The notes under the pieces were generated by a model. It saw only the letters and a list, made by a program, of their open reading frames with translations, ran no database searches and was not told the DNA's origin. Shown here in pieces: positions 36,601 to 44,393 of a DNA stretch of 64,000 bases; positions within the stretch are counted from its first letter, which is position 1; every line of letters starts with the position of its first letter. The stretch covers positions 248,001-312,000 of the forward strand of contig NZ_CP117781.1 of the NCBI RefSeq assembly GCF_028657905.1. The letters run 5' to 3'. This DNA is from Burkholderia sp. FERM BP-3421 (GTDB lineage Bacteria; Pseudomonadota; Gammaproteobacteria; Burkholderiales; Burkholderiaceae). Both the position numbers and the translations under genes were made by a program.

Positions 36601-39600
36601 GTCGCGCCCGAACCCATCGCCACCGAACCCGCCGCGTTCGCCGTCGAGGTATTGCCCAACGCCACCGAACCCTGCCCCGTTGCCGTGTTCGCATTGCCCA
36701 GCGCCACCGCACCCTGGCCGTTCGACGTGTTGTTCGCACCCATCGCGATCGCGCCAGTGCCTGTCGCGCTGTTCGGATCGCCGATCGCCACGGCCCCATT
36801 ACCGTTCGCCGTGTTGCCCACGCCGACCGACACCGCCTGGCCGCCCGTCGCCGTTGCATTCTGGCCGATCGCCACCGCACCGCCGGAATTCGCGTTGGCT
36901 CCATCACCAACCGCCACCGCACTCGCTCCTGCCGCTGTCGCGTTCGTGCCCGCCGCCAGCGCGTTGATGCCCGTCGCGCCGTTATCGTTGTAGTTCCCTT
37001 GCTGCGTGCCGTTGTCGTTCACGCTGTAGTAGTGCGTCTTCACCGCATTGATGGCGGTCGAGGTCGACGTCGACAGCGATGTGATCGAACTGGTTGCCGT
37101 CGACAACCCGGTCGACGTCGACGTCGACAAGGAGGCCACGTTGCTGTTCGTCGTGGACAGGCCCGTCGACAGCGAGCCGATCGAGCTCGTCGCCGTTGAC
37201 AGACCCGTCGAGGTCGACGTCGACAGCGAGGCCACCGTACTATTCGTCGTGGACAAACCCGTCGACAACGACGTGATGCCCGTTGACGTCGAAGTCGACA
37301 ACGATGCAATCGAGCTGGTCGCCGTCGACAACCCGGTCGACGTCGACGTCGACAACGAGGCCACGTTGCTGTTCGTCGTGGACAGGCCCGTCGACAGCGA
37401 GCCGATCGAGATCGTCGCCGTCGACAGACCCGTCGAGGTCGACGTCGACAGCGAGGCCACCGTACTATTCGTCGTGGACAAACCCGTCGACAACGACGTG
37501 ATGCCCGTTGACGTCGAAGTCGACAACGAGGCTACGTTGCTGTTCGTCGTGGACAGGCCCGTCGACAGCGAGCCGATCGAACTCGTCGCCGTCGACAGAC
37601 CCGTCGAGGTCGACGTCGACAAGCTGTTGATCGCCGTGTTCGTCGCGAACAGCTGCGAGCCGTTGATCGCATCCGTGCTCGTCGCCGTCACCCGGCCCGC
37701 GGCTACGTTCGTGATCTGCCGCTCCGCACCCGGCGCGCCCACGCTCACCACGCTCGACGGATTCGTCCCCGCGTAGTTGTACGTCACGCCCCCGACCGTG
37801 CCCGTCGCTGTCGGATTCGCCGCTGCCGTCACCGAGCCGGAGCCGAGGGCAACCGAGTTCGCTACGTTGGCCGTCGAGCCCGCACCGAATGCCAGCGCGT
37901 TGGTCGCCGTAGCGTCCGCTCCTTGCCCGGATGCGATGGATCCGCTTCCGGACGCAGTGGCGTTTGAGCCCAATGCGGTCGCAAACGTATTCGTGGCTAC
38001 AGCCGATGCACCCAGAGCGACCGAACCTGCCGCTCCGCTCGCAGTCGAGCCGTTACCAAGCGCCAATGCATCCGCGCCTGAAGCGATGGCCGTGGCAGTG
38101 AAGGTCCCGCTATTGCCAAGCGCGATCGCACCAGTGCCGGTCGCCGATACTGAATTGCCGATCGCAACGTTGCCATTCGCTCCGGTGGCAACAGCCCCCT
38201 GACCGATCGCCACCCCGTTGCTGTTCGCCACGGTGCCATTGCCCAACGCGACGGCGCTCGCGCCAATCGCCGAATTGGCGTTACCGATCGCTATCGCGCC
38301 TGTCCCGCTCGCCGTATTGTTCGCGCCAACGGCTACCGCACCCGTGCCGGTCGCGCTGTTCGGATCCCCGATCGCCACCGCACCGTTGCCGTTCGCCGTG
38401 TTGCTCACGCCCACCGACACCGCCTGACCACCCGTCGCCGTTGCGTTCTGGCCGATCGCCACCGCACCGCCCGAGTTCGCATTAGCGCCGTTGCCGACCG
38501 CCACCGCGCTCGCGCCCGCCGCTGTCGCGTTGGTGCCTGCCGCCAGTGCGTTGACGCCCGTTGCGCCGTTATCGTTGTAGTTCCCTTGCTGCGTGCCGTT
38601 GTCGTTCACGCTGTAGTAGTGCGTCTTCGCCGCATTGATGGCGGTCGACGTCGACGTCGACAACGAGGCCACGTTGCTATTCGTCGTCGACAAGCCCGTC
38701 GACAGTGACGAGATACCCGTTGACGTCGAAGTCGACAACGATGCGATGGAGCTGTTCGCCGACGACAGACCGGTCGAAGTCGAGGTCGACAGTGAAGTGA
38801 CCGTGCTGTTCGTCGTGGACAGACCTGTCGACAACGAGCTGATCCCTGTCGACGTGGACGTCGACAAACTGTTGATTGCCGTGTTCGTCGCAAACAACTG
38901 CGAACCGTTGATCGCATCCGTGCTCGTCGCCGTCACCCGGCCCGCGGCTACGTTCGTGATCTGCCGCTCCGCTCCCGGCGCGCCCACGCTCACCACGCTT
39001 GCCGGCGTCGTCCCCGCGTAGTTGTACGTCACGCCGCCGACCGTGCCCGTCGCCGTCGGATTCGCCGCCGCCGTCACGGAACCCGAGCCCAGCGCAACCG
39101 CGCCCGCATTGCTGACGGTAGCGCCAGTGCCCAGCGCCACGCCGTTCGTCGCGGCCGCGACAACGCTCGCCGTATCGCCCATTGCCAGGGAACCCGCACT
39201 GGCGGCGGTCGACGTATTACCCAAGGCAACCGATCCCTGACCGGTCGCCGTGTTGCTGTTACCTTCCGCGACGGCACCCTGCCCGTTCGCCGTATTGTTC
39301 GCACCGACAGCTACCGCACCCGTGCCGGTCGCGCTGTTCGGATCCCCGATCGCCACCGCGCCGTTGCCGCTGGCCGTCTGCTGGTTGCCGATCGCCACCG
39401 CGCCGGTTCCACTTGTCACGCTTGATTCCATCCCGATCGCTGTCGATCCGGTACCGGCAGCGCTGCCGACCGAACTCGCCAGACCAATTGCGACCGCCGT
39501 ATTCGCCGCCGCATTCGCACCCGTACCCATAGCGACCGTGTTGACTCCGCTTGCAGTCGCCGTATCGCCAGCGGCCAGCGAATTCTGACCTGTTGCCCTG

Positions 39601-41291
39601 GCACCGTAGCCCACCGCAAGTGACTGAGCCCCACTTGCCGTAGTTGAAGTGCCAAACGAGGACGCATCTACCCCGCTACTCGTCGCGAACGTTCCCAATG
39701 CGTTACTTGTGGCTCCCGAAGCCGTTGACTGCAAGCCGATGGCGATTGCACTGCTACCGCTGGCCAACGTGTTCGCTCCAAATGCAATGCTGTTGGTGCC
39801 TGTGGCCACGTTACTCAGCCCGATACCGATGGCATTTTGGCCGCTGACGGTATTGGTAGAACCCAGCGCAACGGCCTGATCGATCGTTGCCGTATTGGCG
39901 TTACCGATCGCAAGGGCGCCGTTCCCGGTTGCCGTATTGTTCGCACCCATCGCCACCGCGCCGGTGCCGGTCGCGACGTTCGGATCCCCGATCGCCACCG
40001 CACCATTGCCGCTGGCCGTCTGCTGGCTACCGATCGCCACCGCGCCGGTGCCGGTCGTCACGCTTGACTGATAACCAATCGCCGTCGCCCCCGTACCCGC
40101 GGCGGCTGCAATTACATCCGCTTGACCAATTGCGACTGTCGAATTCGCCGCCGCCGTCGAGCCAATCCCCATAGCAACCGAATTGGTCGCGCTGGCGGTC
40201 GACGAATCACCGACCGCCAGCGCATTCAGACCCGACGCTAAATCAAGGTTGCCCACAGCGGTCGCCTGATTCCCACTCGCTATAGATCTGGCGCCCAAGG
40301 CAGATGAGCTTGTACCGCTACCCGTCGCAAGATATCCCATTCCAATACTCTGGGCTCCCGAGGCCGCGCTACTCAACCCTAAACCCAGTGAATTTGCGCC
40401 GGTAGCCGTATTGAAATTTCCCAGCGCGACGGAATCCGTGCCGGTTACCGTATTGCGCATCCCAAAGGAATCGTAAAAATTAGTGTTATCTCCCACCACC
40501 CCAATTACGTTCGCATTGCCAACTGCCACTACATTGCCGCCGCCAGCAATGGCGTTAGCAAGCCCTAACGCCATATTAGATGAGCCGGTGACACTATTAC
40601 CGTTGCCCAGCACCGTCGAGCTATTCCCGGCAGTTGTATTCACGTTGTTATTAACGCCAACTACAGTGCTCCCTGCTCCAGAAGCCCCGAGCCGGTTTCC
40701 ATAACCCACAGTAACGGCAGTTGACGCCGCGGCAGTATTACTTATACCGATCGCCACCGCACCGGTTGAACCTGCAGTATCTTCATAGCCAAGCGCGGTT
40801 GCACCTGACCCATTGGCCAGTGAGTTGAATCCGAGCGCATTACTTCCTTGTCCCGTGGCAGTCGCCTGCAAGCCGACAGCGGTTGCCCATTCCGCAGCGT
40901 AAGCACCCAGACCTATCGCCGTGCCGCCGTCGCCGGTTACAGTCGTGTAGAAACCGTACAGCGTGACACCCAAATGACCACCGCCGTTAGCCGAGCAACC
41001 CGCAACCGTGGAGAACGAGCCGTTACCGTCCGTGATCGCGCGATTGGTGTAGTTAGTCGTACCGTCCGGGCCTACGCCGGAAGTACCGCACGCGCTACCG
41101 CCCGCGACTGCCCCCGAACCCACCCCGATCGTACTGGCATAGCCGCCTTGAGCGGCCGCGACGAGCACGGCGGCCGCAACGGCCTTCGCGACCGTCGACT
41201 TGTTCGATTTGCCTCGCACCATGGCAAGTTCCGACGCCGCAACCCACGCCCCGAGCGCTTCATTCCAGATTGTTCTGTACGACTTGTTCAT
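27612..41291 (-). CDS. Giant trimeric autotransporter adhesin (YadA/Hia family, 4559 aa)
   Basis: Type Vc surface adhesin. The N-terminus MNKSYRTIWNEALGAWVAASE is the extended signal peptide region (ESPR; Met1 to about Ser53, ending GGYAS). The passenger alternates YadA-type head repeats (about 14 residues, A-x-G-x-x-A-x-A-x-G-x-x-S/A), neck motifs (ATSTDAINGSQLFATN) and long Ser/Thr-rich stalk segments (SLSTSTSTGLSTATSS). The motif HYYSVNDNGTQQGNYN opens each of eleven modules. The last about 70 residues are the YadA beta-barrel anchor (VAIGFTARLTDNLKLKGGVS ... GIGAGYQW). There are almost no Cys after the first head. It would be trimeric, about 4.5 times the length of common homologues. It is read from an ATG after GAGGTGATGAG, with a small unknown gene upstream and OmpA downstream. 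The frame is intact over 13.7 kb. Confidence 0.95.
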   Translation of the reverse strand: MNKSYRTIWNEALGAWVAASELAMVRGKSNKSTVAKAVAAAVLVAAAQGGYASTIGVGSGAVAGGSACGTSGVGPDGTTNYTNRAITDGNGSFSTVAGCSANGGGHLGVTLYGFYTTVTGDGGTAIGLGAYAAEWATAVGLQATATGQGSNALGFNSLANGSGATALGYEDTAGSTGAVAIGISNTAAASTAVTVGYGNRLGASGAGSTVVGVNNNVNTTAGNSSTVLGNGNSVTGSSNMALGLANAIAGGGNVVAVGNANVIGVVGDNTNFYDSFGMRNTVTGTDSVALGNFNTATGANSLGLGLSSAASGAQSIGMGYLATGSGTSSSALGARSIASGNQATAVGNLDLASGLNALAVGDSSTASATNSVAMGIGSTAAANSTVAIGQADVIAAAAGTGATAIGYQSSVTTGTGAVAIGSQQTASGNGAVAIGDPNVATGTGAVAMGANNTATGNGALAIGNANTATIDQAVALGSTNTVSGQNAIGIGLSNVATGTNSIAFGANTLASGSSAIAIGLQSTASGATSNALGTFATSSGVDASSFGTSTTASGAQSLAVGYGARATGQNSLAAGDTATASGVNTVAMGTGANAAANTAVAIGLASSVGSAAGTGSTAIGMESSVTSGTGAVAIGNQQTASGNGAVAIGDPNSATGTGAVAVGANNTANGQGAVAEGNSNTATGQGSVALGNTSTAASAGSLAMGDTASVVAAATNGVALGTGATVSNAGAVALGSGSVTAAANPTATGTVGGVTYNYAGTTPASVVSVGAPGAERQITNVAAGRVTATSTDAINGSQLFATNTAINSLSTSTSTGISSLSTGLSTTNSTVTSLSTSTSTGLSSANSSIASLSTSTSTGISSLSTGLSTTNSNVASLSTSTSTAINAAKTHYYSVNDNGTQQGNYNDNGATGVNALAAGTNATAAGASAVAVGNGANANSGGAVAIGQNATATGGQAVSVGVSNTANGNGAVAIGDPNSATGTGAVAVGANNTASGTGAIAIGNANSAIGASAVALGNGTVANSNGVAIGQGAVATGANGNVAIGNSVSATGTGAIALGNSGTFTATAIASGADALALGNGSTASGAAGSVALGASAVATNTFATALGSNATASGSGSIASGQGADATATNALAFGAGSTANVANSVALGSGSVTAAANPTATGTVGGVTYNYAGTNPSSVVSVGAPGAERQITNVAAGRVTATSTDAINGSQLFATNTAINSLSTSTSTGLSTATSSIGSLSTGLSTTNSNVASLSTSTSTGITSLSTGLSTTNSTVASLSTSTSTGLSTATISIGSLSTGLSTTNSNVASLSTSTSTGLSTATSSIASLSTSTSTGITSLSTGLSTTNSTVASLSTSTSTGLSTATSSIGSLSTGLSTTNSNVASLSTSTSTGLSTATSSITSLSTSTSTAINAVKTHYYSVNDNGTQQGNYNDNGATGINALAAGTNATAAGASAVAVGDGANANSGGAVAIGQNATATGGQAVSVGVGNTANGNGAVAIGDPNSATGTGAIAMGANNTSNGQGAVALGNANTATGQGSVALGNTSTANAAGSVAMGSGATAANANDVALGSNSVTAAPNPTATGTIGGVTYNYAGTNPASVVSVGAPGAERQVTNVAAGQVTATSTDAINGSQLFATNTAINSLSTSTSTGLSTATSSIASLSTSTSTGITSLSTGLSTTNSNVASLSTSTSTGLSTATSSIGSLSTGLSTTNSNVASLSTSTSTAINAAKTHYYSVNDNGTQQGNYNNDGATGINALAAGTNATAAGASAVAVGDGANANSGGAVAIGQNATATGGQAVSVGVSNTANGNGAVAIGDPNSATGTGAVAVGANNTANGTGAIAIGNANSAVGASAVALGNGTVANSNGVAIGQGAVATGANGNVAIGNSVSATGTGAIALGNSGTFTATAIASGADALALGNGSTASGAAGSVALGASAVATNTFATALGSNATASGSGSIASGQGADATATNALAFGAGSTANVANSVALGSGSVTAAANPTATGTVGGVTYNYAGTTPASVVSVGAPGAERQITNVAAGEVTATSTDAINGSQLFATNTAINSLSTSTSTGLSTATSSIASLSTSTSTGITSLSTGLSTTNSNVASLSTSTSTAINAAKTHYYSVNDNGTQQGNYNNDGATGINALAAGTNATAAGASAVAVGDGSNASGAGAVALGQNAVASNANSVALGSNSVTAAPNPTATGTIGGVTYNYAGTNPSSVVSVGAPGAERQVTNVAAGQVTATSTDAINGSQLFATNTAINSLSTSTSTGLSTATSSISSLSTGLSTTNSTVTSLSTSTSTGLSTATSSIASLSTSTSTAVNAAKTHYYSVNDNGTQQGNYNNDGATGINALAAGTNATAAGASAVAVGDGANANSGGAVAIGQNATATGGQAVSVGVGNTANGNGAVAIGDPNSATGTGAIAMGANNTSNGQGAVALGNANTATGQGSVALGNTSTANAAGSVAMGSGATATNANDVALGSNSVTAAPNPTATGAVGGVTYNYAGTTPASVVSVGAPGAERQITNVAAGEVTATSTDAINGSQLFATNTAINSLSTSTSTGLSTATSSIASLSTSTSTGITSLSTGLSTTNSNVASLSTSTSTGLSTATSSIASLSTSTSTAINAAKTHYYSVNDNGIQQGNYNNDGATGINALAAGTNATAAGASAVAVGDGANANSGGAVAIGQNATATGGQAVSVGVSNTANGNGAVAIGDPNSATGTGAVAVGANNTANGTGAIAIGNANSAVGTSAVALGNGTVASGGGVAIGQGAVATGANGNVAIGSSVSATGTGAIALGNSGSFTATAIASGADSLALGNGSTASGAAGSVALGASAVATNAFATALGSNATASGSGSIASGQGANATATNALAFGAGSTANVANSVALGSGSVTAAANPTATGTVGGVTYNYAGTTPASVVSVGAPGAERQVTNVAAGQVTATSTDAINGSQLFATNTAINSLSTSTSTGLSTATSSIGSLSTGLSTTNSSIASLSTSTSTAVNAAKTHYYSVNDNGTQQGNYNNDGATGINALAAGTNATAAGASAVAVGDGANANSGGAVAIGQNATATGGQAVSVGVGNTANGNGAVAIGDPNSATGTGAIAMGANNTSNGQGAVALGNANTATGQGSVALGNTSTANAAGSVAMGSGATATNANDVALGSNSVTAAPNPTATGAVGGVTYNYAGTTPSSVVSVGAPGAERQVTNVAAGQVTATSTDAINGSQLFATNTAINSLSTSTSTGLSTATSSISSLSTGLSTTNSNVASLSTSTSTGLSTATSSIASLSTSTSTAVNAAKTHYYSVNDNGTQQGNYNNDGATGINALAAGTNATAAGASAVAVGDGANANSGGAVAIGQNATATGGQAVSVGVGNTANGNGAVAIGDPNSATGTGAIAMGANNTSNGQGAVALGNANTATGQGSVALGNTSTANAAGSVAMGSGATATNANDVALGSNSVTAAPNPTATGAVGGVTYNYAGTTPSSVVSVGAPGAERQVTNVAAGQVTATSTDAINGSQLFATNTAINSLSTSTSTGLSTATSSISSLSTGLSTTNSNVASLSTSTSTGLSTATSSIASLSTSTSTAVNAAKTHYYSVNDNGTQQGNYNNDGATGINALAAGTNATAAGASAVAVGDGANANSGGAVAIGQNATATGGQAVSIGVGNTANGDGAVAIGDPNSATGTGAIAMGANNTSNGQGAVALGNANTATGQGSVALGNTSTANAAGSVAVGSGATATNANDVALGSNSVTAAANATATGAVGGVTYNYAGTTPASVVSVGAPGAERQITNVAAGEVTATSTDALNGSQLFATNTAINSLSTSTSTGLSTATSSISSLSTGLSTTNSNVASLSTSTSTGLSTATSSIGSLSTGLSTTNSNVASLSTSTSTGLSTATSSIGSLSTGLSTTNSTVASLSTSTSTGIGSLSTGLSTANSSITSLSTSTSTAINAAKTHYYSVNDNGTQQGNYNNDGATGINALAAGTNATAAGASAVAVGDGANASSGGAVAIGQNATATGGQAVSIGVGNTANGDGAVAIGDPNTATGTGAIAMGANNTSNGQGAVALGNANTAIGQGSVALGNTSTANGVGSVAMGSGAVANNPNDVALGSNSVTAAANPMATATINGTTYTLAGTTPASVVSVGAPGAERQITNVAAGRVSATSTDAVNGSQLYATDQAVDSLGNTVNNITNGAGIKYFHANSTLPDSQALGLNSVAIGPNAVANNAGDVALGYGSTTAAANPTASTTIGGVTYTFAGTTPASVVSVGAPGAERQITNVAAGQVISSSTDAINGSQLYSTIQAISSLSTSQSTDISQFTSLSTSISRLSTSTVSTGPSSHYYSVNDNGAQQGNYNNDGATGLNALAVGTNAAASGANGVALGNGASANSDGGTVIGASAVVSAASGTAIGQGATASAAGAVAIGANSVANQANTVSVGAPGSERRITNVAAGVNPTDAVNVSQLGALQTTVNNVARTAYSGIAAATALTMIPEVDAGKTIAVGIGGGSYQGYSAVAIGFTARLTDNLKLKGGVSGSSAGYTYGIGAGYQW
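30449..32200 (-). repeat. Two nearly identical 876-bp tandem modules in the adhesin gene
   Basis: The copies at 30449-31324 and 31325-32200 encode 292-residue modules that differ at only a few bases. The module marker HYYSVNDNG recurs eleven times in the gene at uneven spacing (627 to 1586 bases), showing a history of duplication and deletion. Only this pair is so alike that it must be recent. Confidence 0.85.
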
Positions 41292-41352
41292 CTCATCACC
41301 TCATCGGCTGATGCGCTGTCTTACGACACAGGCGTAGATTTCTCGCATTGGC

Positions 41353-41382
41353 CTATAAATTAATTAGGACTGCCATACGCAA
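41353..41382 (-). promoter_or_regulatory. Weak candidate promoter of the adhesin gene
   Basis: On the minus strand TTGCGT (41377-41382), 18 bases, TTATAG (41353-41358), in an AT-rich 124-base gap. The start codon is about 60 bases downstream. The -10 is poor, so this is tentative; the gene could also be read from upstream of the gene at 41416. Confidence 0.3.
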
Positions 41383-41415
41383 ATCGCACAAAGACAAATC
41401 GATCTCTATTCTTTT

Positions 41416-41862
41416 CTACGAGAAAGTGCTGAACGACTTGCGCAATGCCGCGCTGCCGCTATCGCCCGTCAGCTGAAAATTCCCTAGACGCTTCTGCTCC
41501 TCGACCCAGTTCCGTATTGCCCGACCGTGCCGGTAGCCCGCTTGCATGATTGCCGTCAACATCGCACGAGATGCTTCAAGCTCGCCGCCATCCAGGACTG
41601 CCGCCCCGGCGCCGACATCGAAAGCCGCACCGCCAAGTCCCATTGAGACGCCGGCCTTGTACGCCGACCGCGCCGTCTTCCGGCTCCGACGATCGACATG
41701 CTGTGCCAGCAACTCGAACACAATCGATTCGACTTCACTGACATAAGCATTCACGTCTTCCAGGTCGCAGAGGGAAGTAACTCGCAGAAGATGGCCCACC
41801 ATTTTGTCGGCTGGCGCCAGCGCGCGCGATTCTTGCGAACGAATCTGATTGGAATTCAGCAT
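41416..41862 (-). CDS. Hypothetical protein upstream of the adhesin
   Basis: 148 residues starting MLNSNQIRSQESRAL. The ATG at 41860-41862 was chosen over GTG 41880 and ATG 41868 because GGGGAG lies 6 bases before it. Mostly helical in appearance; a Gly/Ala-rich centre (YKAGVSMGLGGAAFDVGAGAAV) follows a very basic patch (DRRSRKTARS). No family recognised. Same strand as the adhesin, 124 bases upstream. Confidence 0.6.
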   Translation of the reverse strand: MLNSNQIRSQESRALAPADKMVGHLLRVTSLCDLEDVNAYVSEVESIVFELLAQHVDRRSRKTARSAYKAGVSMGLGGAAFDVGAGAAVLDGGELEASRAMLTAIMQAGYRHGRAIRNWVEEQKRLGNFQLTGDSGSAALRKSFSTFS

Positions 41863-42776
41863 TTCCATCTCCCCAAGCACCCGACCTATCGAAACTCATC
41901 GAGAAACTCATTCAGATCGACGTCAATCCAAATTCAATTACCGAATCCCATGAACTCCGATTACCGCCCATCGATCATCACTTTCCATCCGCTCGAATTC
42001 AAAAATCAGATCTTTCGAAGGAATGCGTAAAAACAATAAGCGCCCCCTCACTCGCACCCCGCAGCCTACGATCCGCCTACAAATCGGCATCCCGCCTAGC
42101 CGATTCGACAGGGAAACTCGGCAAAATCTGCCCGCGCCGAAGGCCCAACAGGCCGTAATTCGCGGGTTTCACGTCATATAAGTGACTGAACATAAACGTT
42201 CCCTTGTATCAAATTCGTAGAAACAGTCCTCGGGTCCGCTGTGAGCCTTGACAGGCAAGGAACGCCATTTGTCACTCGGCCTCGGACAAAATGGAACCTT
42301 TTTGTCCAGTAGAATTTCGGCAAACCGCTCCGCGTTAACTCTTCTTAACGATTGGACGATTTTGTCAGGAAAAACTGTTCATTATTGAAACATTTTTGAC
42401 CTTTTTATTTTATTTTTTTAAGGGTTTTTACTAGCAAAAAAGTAACTTCATTAGACAAATTTTTTTAAATAGACAAAAAGACCCGACTGAATTTTCGAGG
42501 CCAACCGCGACGCATCCTGCCGATGCTGGCGGCCACGAGATCGAGACGAATGGAAGAAGAGCGTCGACCGACACTGAGATGCGCTCGACACAGCAATCAA
42601 CTTCGCGACTTGACCAGCCGGGCAGCAGACCCACTCTACCGAGAGATGAATTTGAGTACCTTGAATACAGCAAAGAACGACCGTCGACCGACGGCATTCC
42701 AACCGAACGCACGCGTTCCGGCACATTGCCGACAGCGCGGCTTGACGTCGGGATTGTCAGATTTGCGGGAGCGGAT
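41863..42776. other. AT-rich intergenic region with repeated GACAAA motifs
   Basis: 914 bases without a convincing gene. From about 42260 to 42480 the GC content falls sharply and the motif GACAAA/TTTGTC occurs at least six times in both orientations (42268, 42286, 42301, 42361, 42454, 42472). There is also a CGTTAA-N6-TTAACG inverted repeat (42333-42350). The layout resembles a recombination (res-type) or regulatory region for the adjacent serine recombinase. Confidence 0.55.
42284..42307. repeat. Inverted repeat GGACAAAA-N8-TTTTGTCC
   Basis: Perfect 8-base arms 42284-42291 and 42300-42307, about 470 bases upstream of the intact recombinase. Possible recombinase subsite or operator. Confidence 0.7.
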
Positions 42777-43334
42777 ATGATCGTCGGCTACGCACGTGTT
42801 TCCACTGACGAGCAGAATCTCGAACTTCAAATAGATGCATTGACCCGTGCAGGCTGCGACACGATCCATACGGATCAGGGGATTTCAGGCGCCGATTTTT
42901 CGCGCCCCGGTCTCGACGCTGCCCTCGAGACGATGTCCGCCGGTGACACATTGATGGTATGGCGGCTGGATCGCCTCGGCCGTTCGTTGAGCAAACTCAT
43001 CGATCTGGTCACGCATCTGGACGGCCGGAATATCCAATTCGCCTCGATCATGGAGTCGATCAATACCAACTCCTCGAGCGGCGTGCTGATTTTTCATCTG
43101 ATGGCTGCGCTTGCGCAATTCGAACGCAGTCTCATCAGCGAACGCACCCGCGCCGGAATGGCTGCGGCGCGCGCCCGAGGAAAACCGATCGGCCGCAAGC
43201 CGGCTCTCGATGACAAACAGCGCGCACAAGCGCTGACCTTGTTGAAACGAAAATCGATCATGGATGTCGCAGCCCATTTCAATGTGCATCCACGCACCTT
43301 GAAGCGCATCCTGGCCAGCGAGAACACAACTTGA
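42777..43334 (+). CDS. Serine recombinase (resolvase/invertase family), intact
   Basis: 185 residues from ATG 42777, with GGGAG upstream. Catalytic domain: MIVGYARVSTDEQ with the nucleophile Ser10, WRLDRLGRSL with catalytic Arg residues (about 61-70), LAQFERSLISERTRAGM (E-helix, about 117-133). The C-terminal helix-turn-helix is IMDVAAHFNVHPRTLKRIL. This size is typical for Tn3-type resolvases and Hin/Gin-type invertases. It points out of the island, mirroring the broken copy at 21918. It may resolve or invert DNA at the adjacent GACAAA repeats. Confidence 0.93.
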   Translation: MIVGYARVSTDEQNLELQIDALTRAGCDTIHTDQGISGADFSRPGLDAALETMSAGDTLMVWRLDRLGRSLSKLIDLVTHLDGRNIQFASIMESINTNSSSGVLIFHLMAALAQFERSLISERTRAGMAAARARGKPIGRKPALDDKQRAQALTLLKRKSIMDVAAHFNVHPRTLKRILASENTT

Positions 43335-43583
43335 TGAACCGTTGGCCGGAACATTCCGGCTATTTGTCGGATCGCTCATGCGCGGCGGATTACCCGGTGC
43401 CCGCTTCCACCGGCCGTCATCCTGCGCATCGCGATACCTGTATCGGGCCGTCGCCGAGACGGGCAATGCGATCGATTTTCCGCCTGGTGCCGAGCGGAAA
43501 ATGATCGCAGCCCCTCTGCCACGTCGAGCGCGCGATCGATCGGAGCGGCCCAGCCGCGCGTCCGCCCGACGAACCCTCCTCCC

Positions 43584-44351
43584 TCACTTCAAGCGTCCCG
43601 ACAAGAACTGCTTCAGCCGCTCGCACTTCGGCTCGACGAGAATCTCCTGCGGCGGCCCCTCCTCCTCGATCTTGCCCTGATGCAGGAAGATCACATGATT
43701 GGACACGTTCCGCGCAAACCCCATCTCGTGCGTGACGACCACCATCGTCCGGCCTTCCTCCGCGAGCGCCTGCATGACCTTCAGCACTTCGCCGACCAGC
43801 TCCGGATCGAGCGCCGAGGTCGGCTCGTCGAACAGCATCACTTCCGGCTCCATCGCGAGCGCGCGCGCGATCGCGACGCGCTGCTGCTGTCCGCCTGACA
43901 GATGCGACGGATACATGCCTTCGACGCGCGGCTGCAAGCCGACCTTCTCCAGATATTTGCGCGCCCTGGCCGTCGCCGCTTCCTTGTCGAGCCCCAGCAC
44001 CGCGATCGGTGCTTCGATGATGTTCTCGATCACCGTCATGTGCGCCCACAGGTTGAAATGCTGGAACACCATGGAAAGCTTCGTGCGCATGCGCTGCAGC
44101 TGCTTCCGATCGGCCACGCGCAGCCCGCCGTTACTGTCGAGTTCGGTCCTGATCACCTCCCCGCCCACCGTGATCTGCCCGGAGCAGGGTTGTTCGAGAA
44201 AGTTGATGCAGCGCAGGAACGTGCTTTTACCCGAGCCGCTCGACCCGATGATGCTGATCACGTCGCCCGGCTTCGCGTTCAGCGAGACGCCCTTCAGCAC
44301 CTCGTTGTCGCCAAACTTCTTGTGCAGATTTTCAACGCTGAGCTTATACAT
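43584..44351 (-). CDS. Polar amino-acid ABC transporter ATPase (HisP/ArtP type)
   Basis: 255 residues. Walker A GSSGSGKST (about 36-44), Q-loop MVFQHFNLWAHMT, ABC signature LSGGQQQRV, Walker B VMLFDEPTSALD, H-loop VVVTHEMGFA. The combination with FNLWAHMTV is characteristic of the HisP/ArgT-transporter ATPases. Last gene of the operon, 42 bases after the permease at 44394. It energises import of histidine, lysine, arginine or ornithine-like amino acids. Confidence 0.96.
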   Translation of the reverse strand: MYKLSVENLHKKFGDNEVLKGVSLNAKPGDVISIIGSSGSGKSTFLRCINFLEQPCSGQITVGGEVIRTELDSNGGLRVADRKQLQRMRTKLSMVFQHFNLWAHMTVIENIIEAPIAVLGLDKEAATARARKYLEKVGLQPRVEGMYPSHLSGGQQQRVAIARALAMEPEVMLFDEPTSALDPELVGEVLKVMQALAEEGRTMVVVTHEMGFARNVSNHVIFLHQGKIEEEGPPQEILVEPKCERLKQFLSGRLK

Positions 44352-44393
44352 ACAAATGCTTCCTTCGTGAATCGGGTAAGGCCGGCCCGGTCG

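Noticed and set aside
28665..38427. Many long plus-strand open frames (up to 756 codons) across the adhesin
   Set aside because: They are antisense shadows caused by codon bias and the repeat structure of the adhesin; peptides are Arg-rich or Val/Pro-rich low complexity with no domains.
27612..41291. CRISPR-like regular repeats
   Set aside because: Repeats are in frame, protein-coding, of variable length and without unique spacers.
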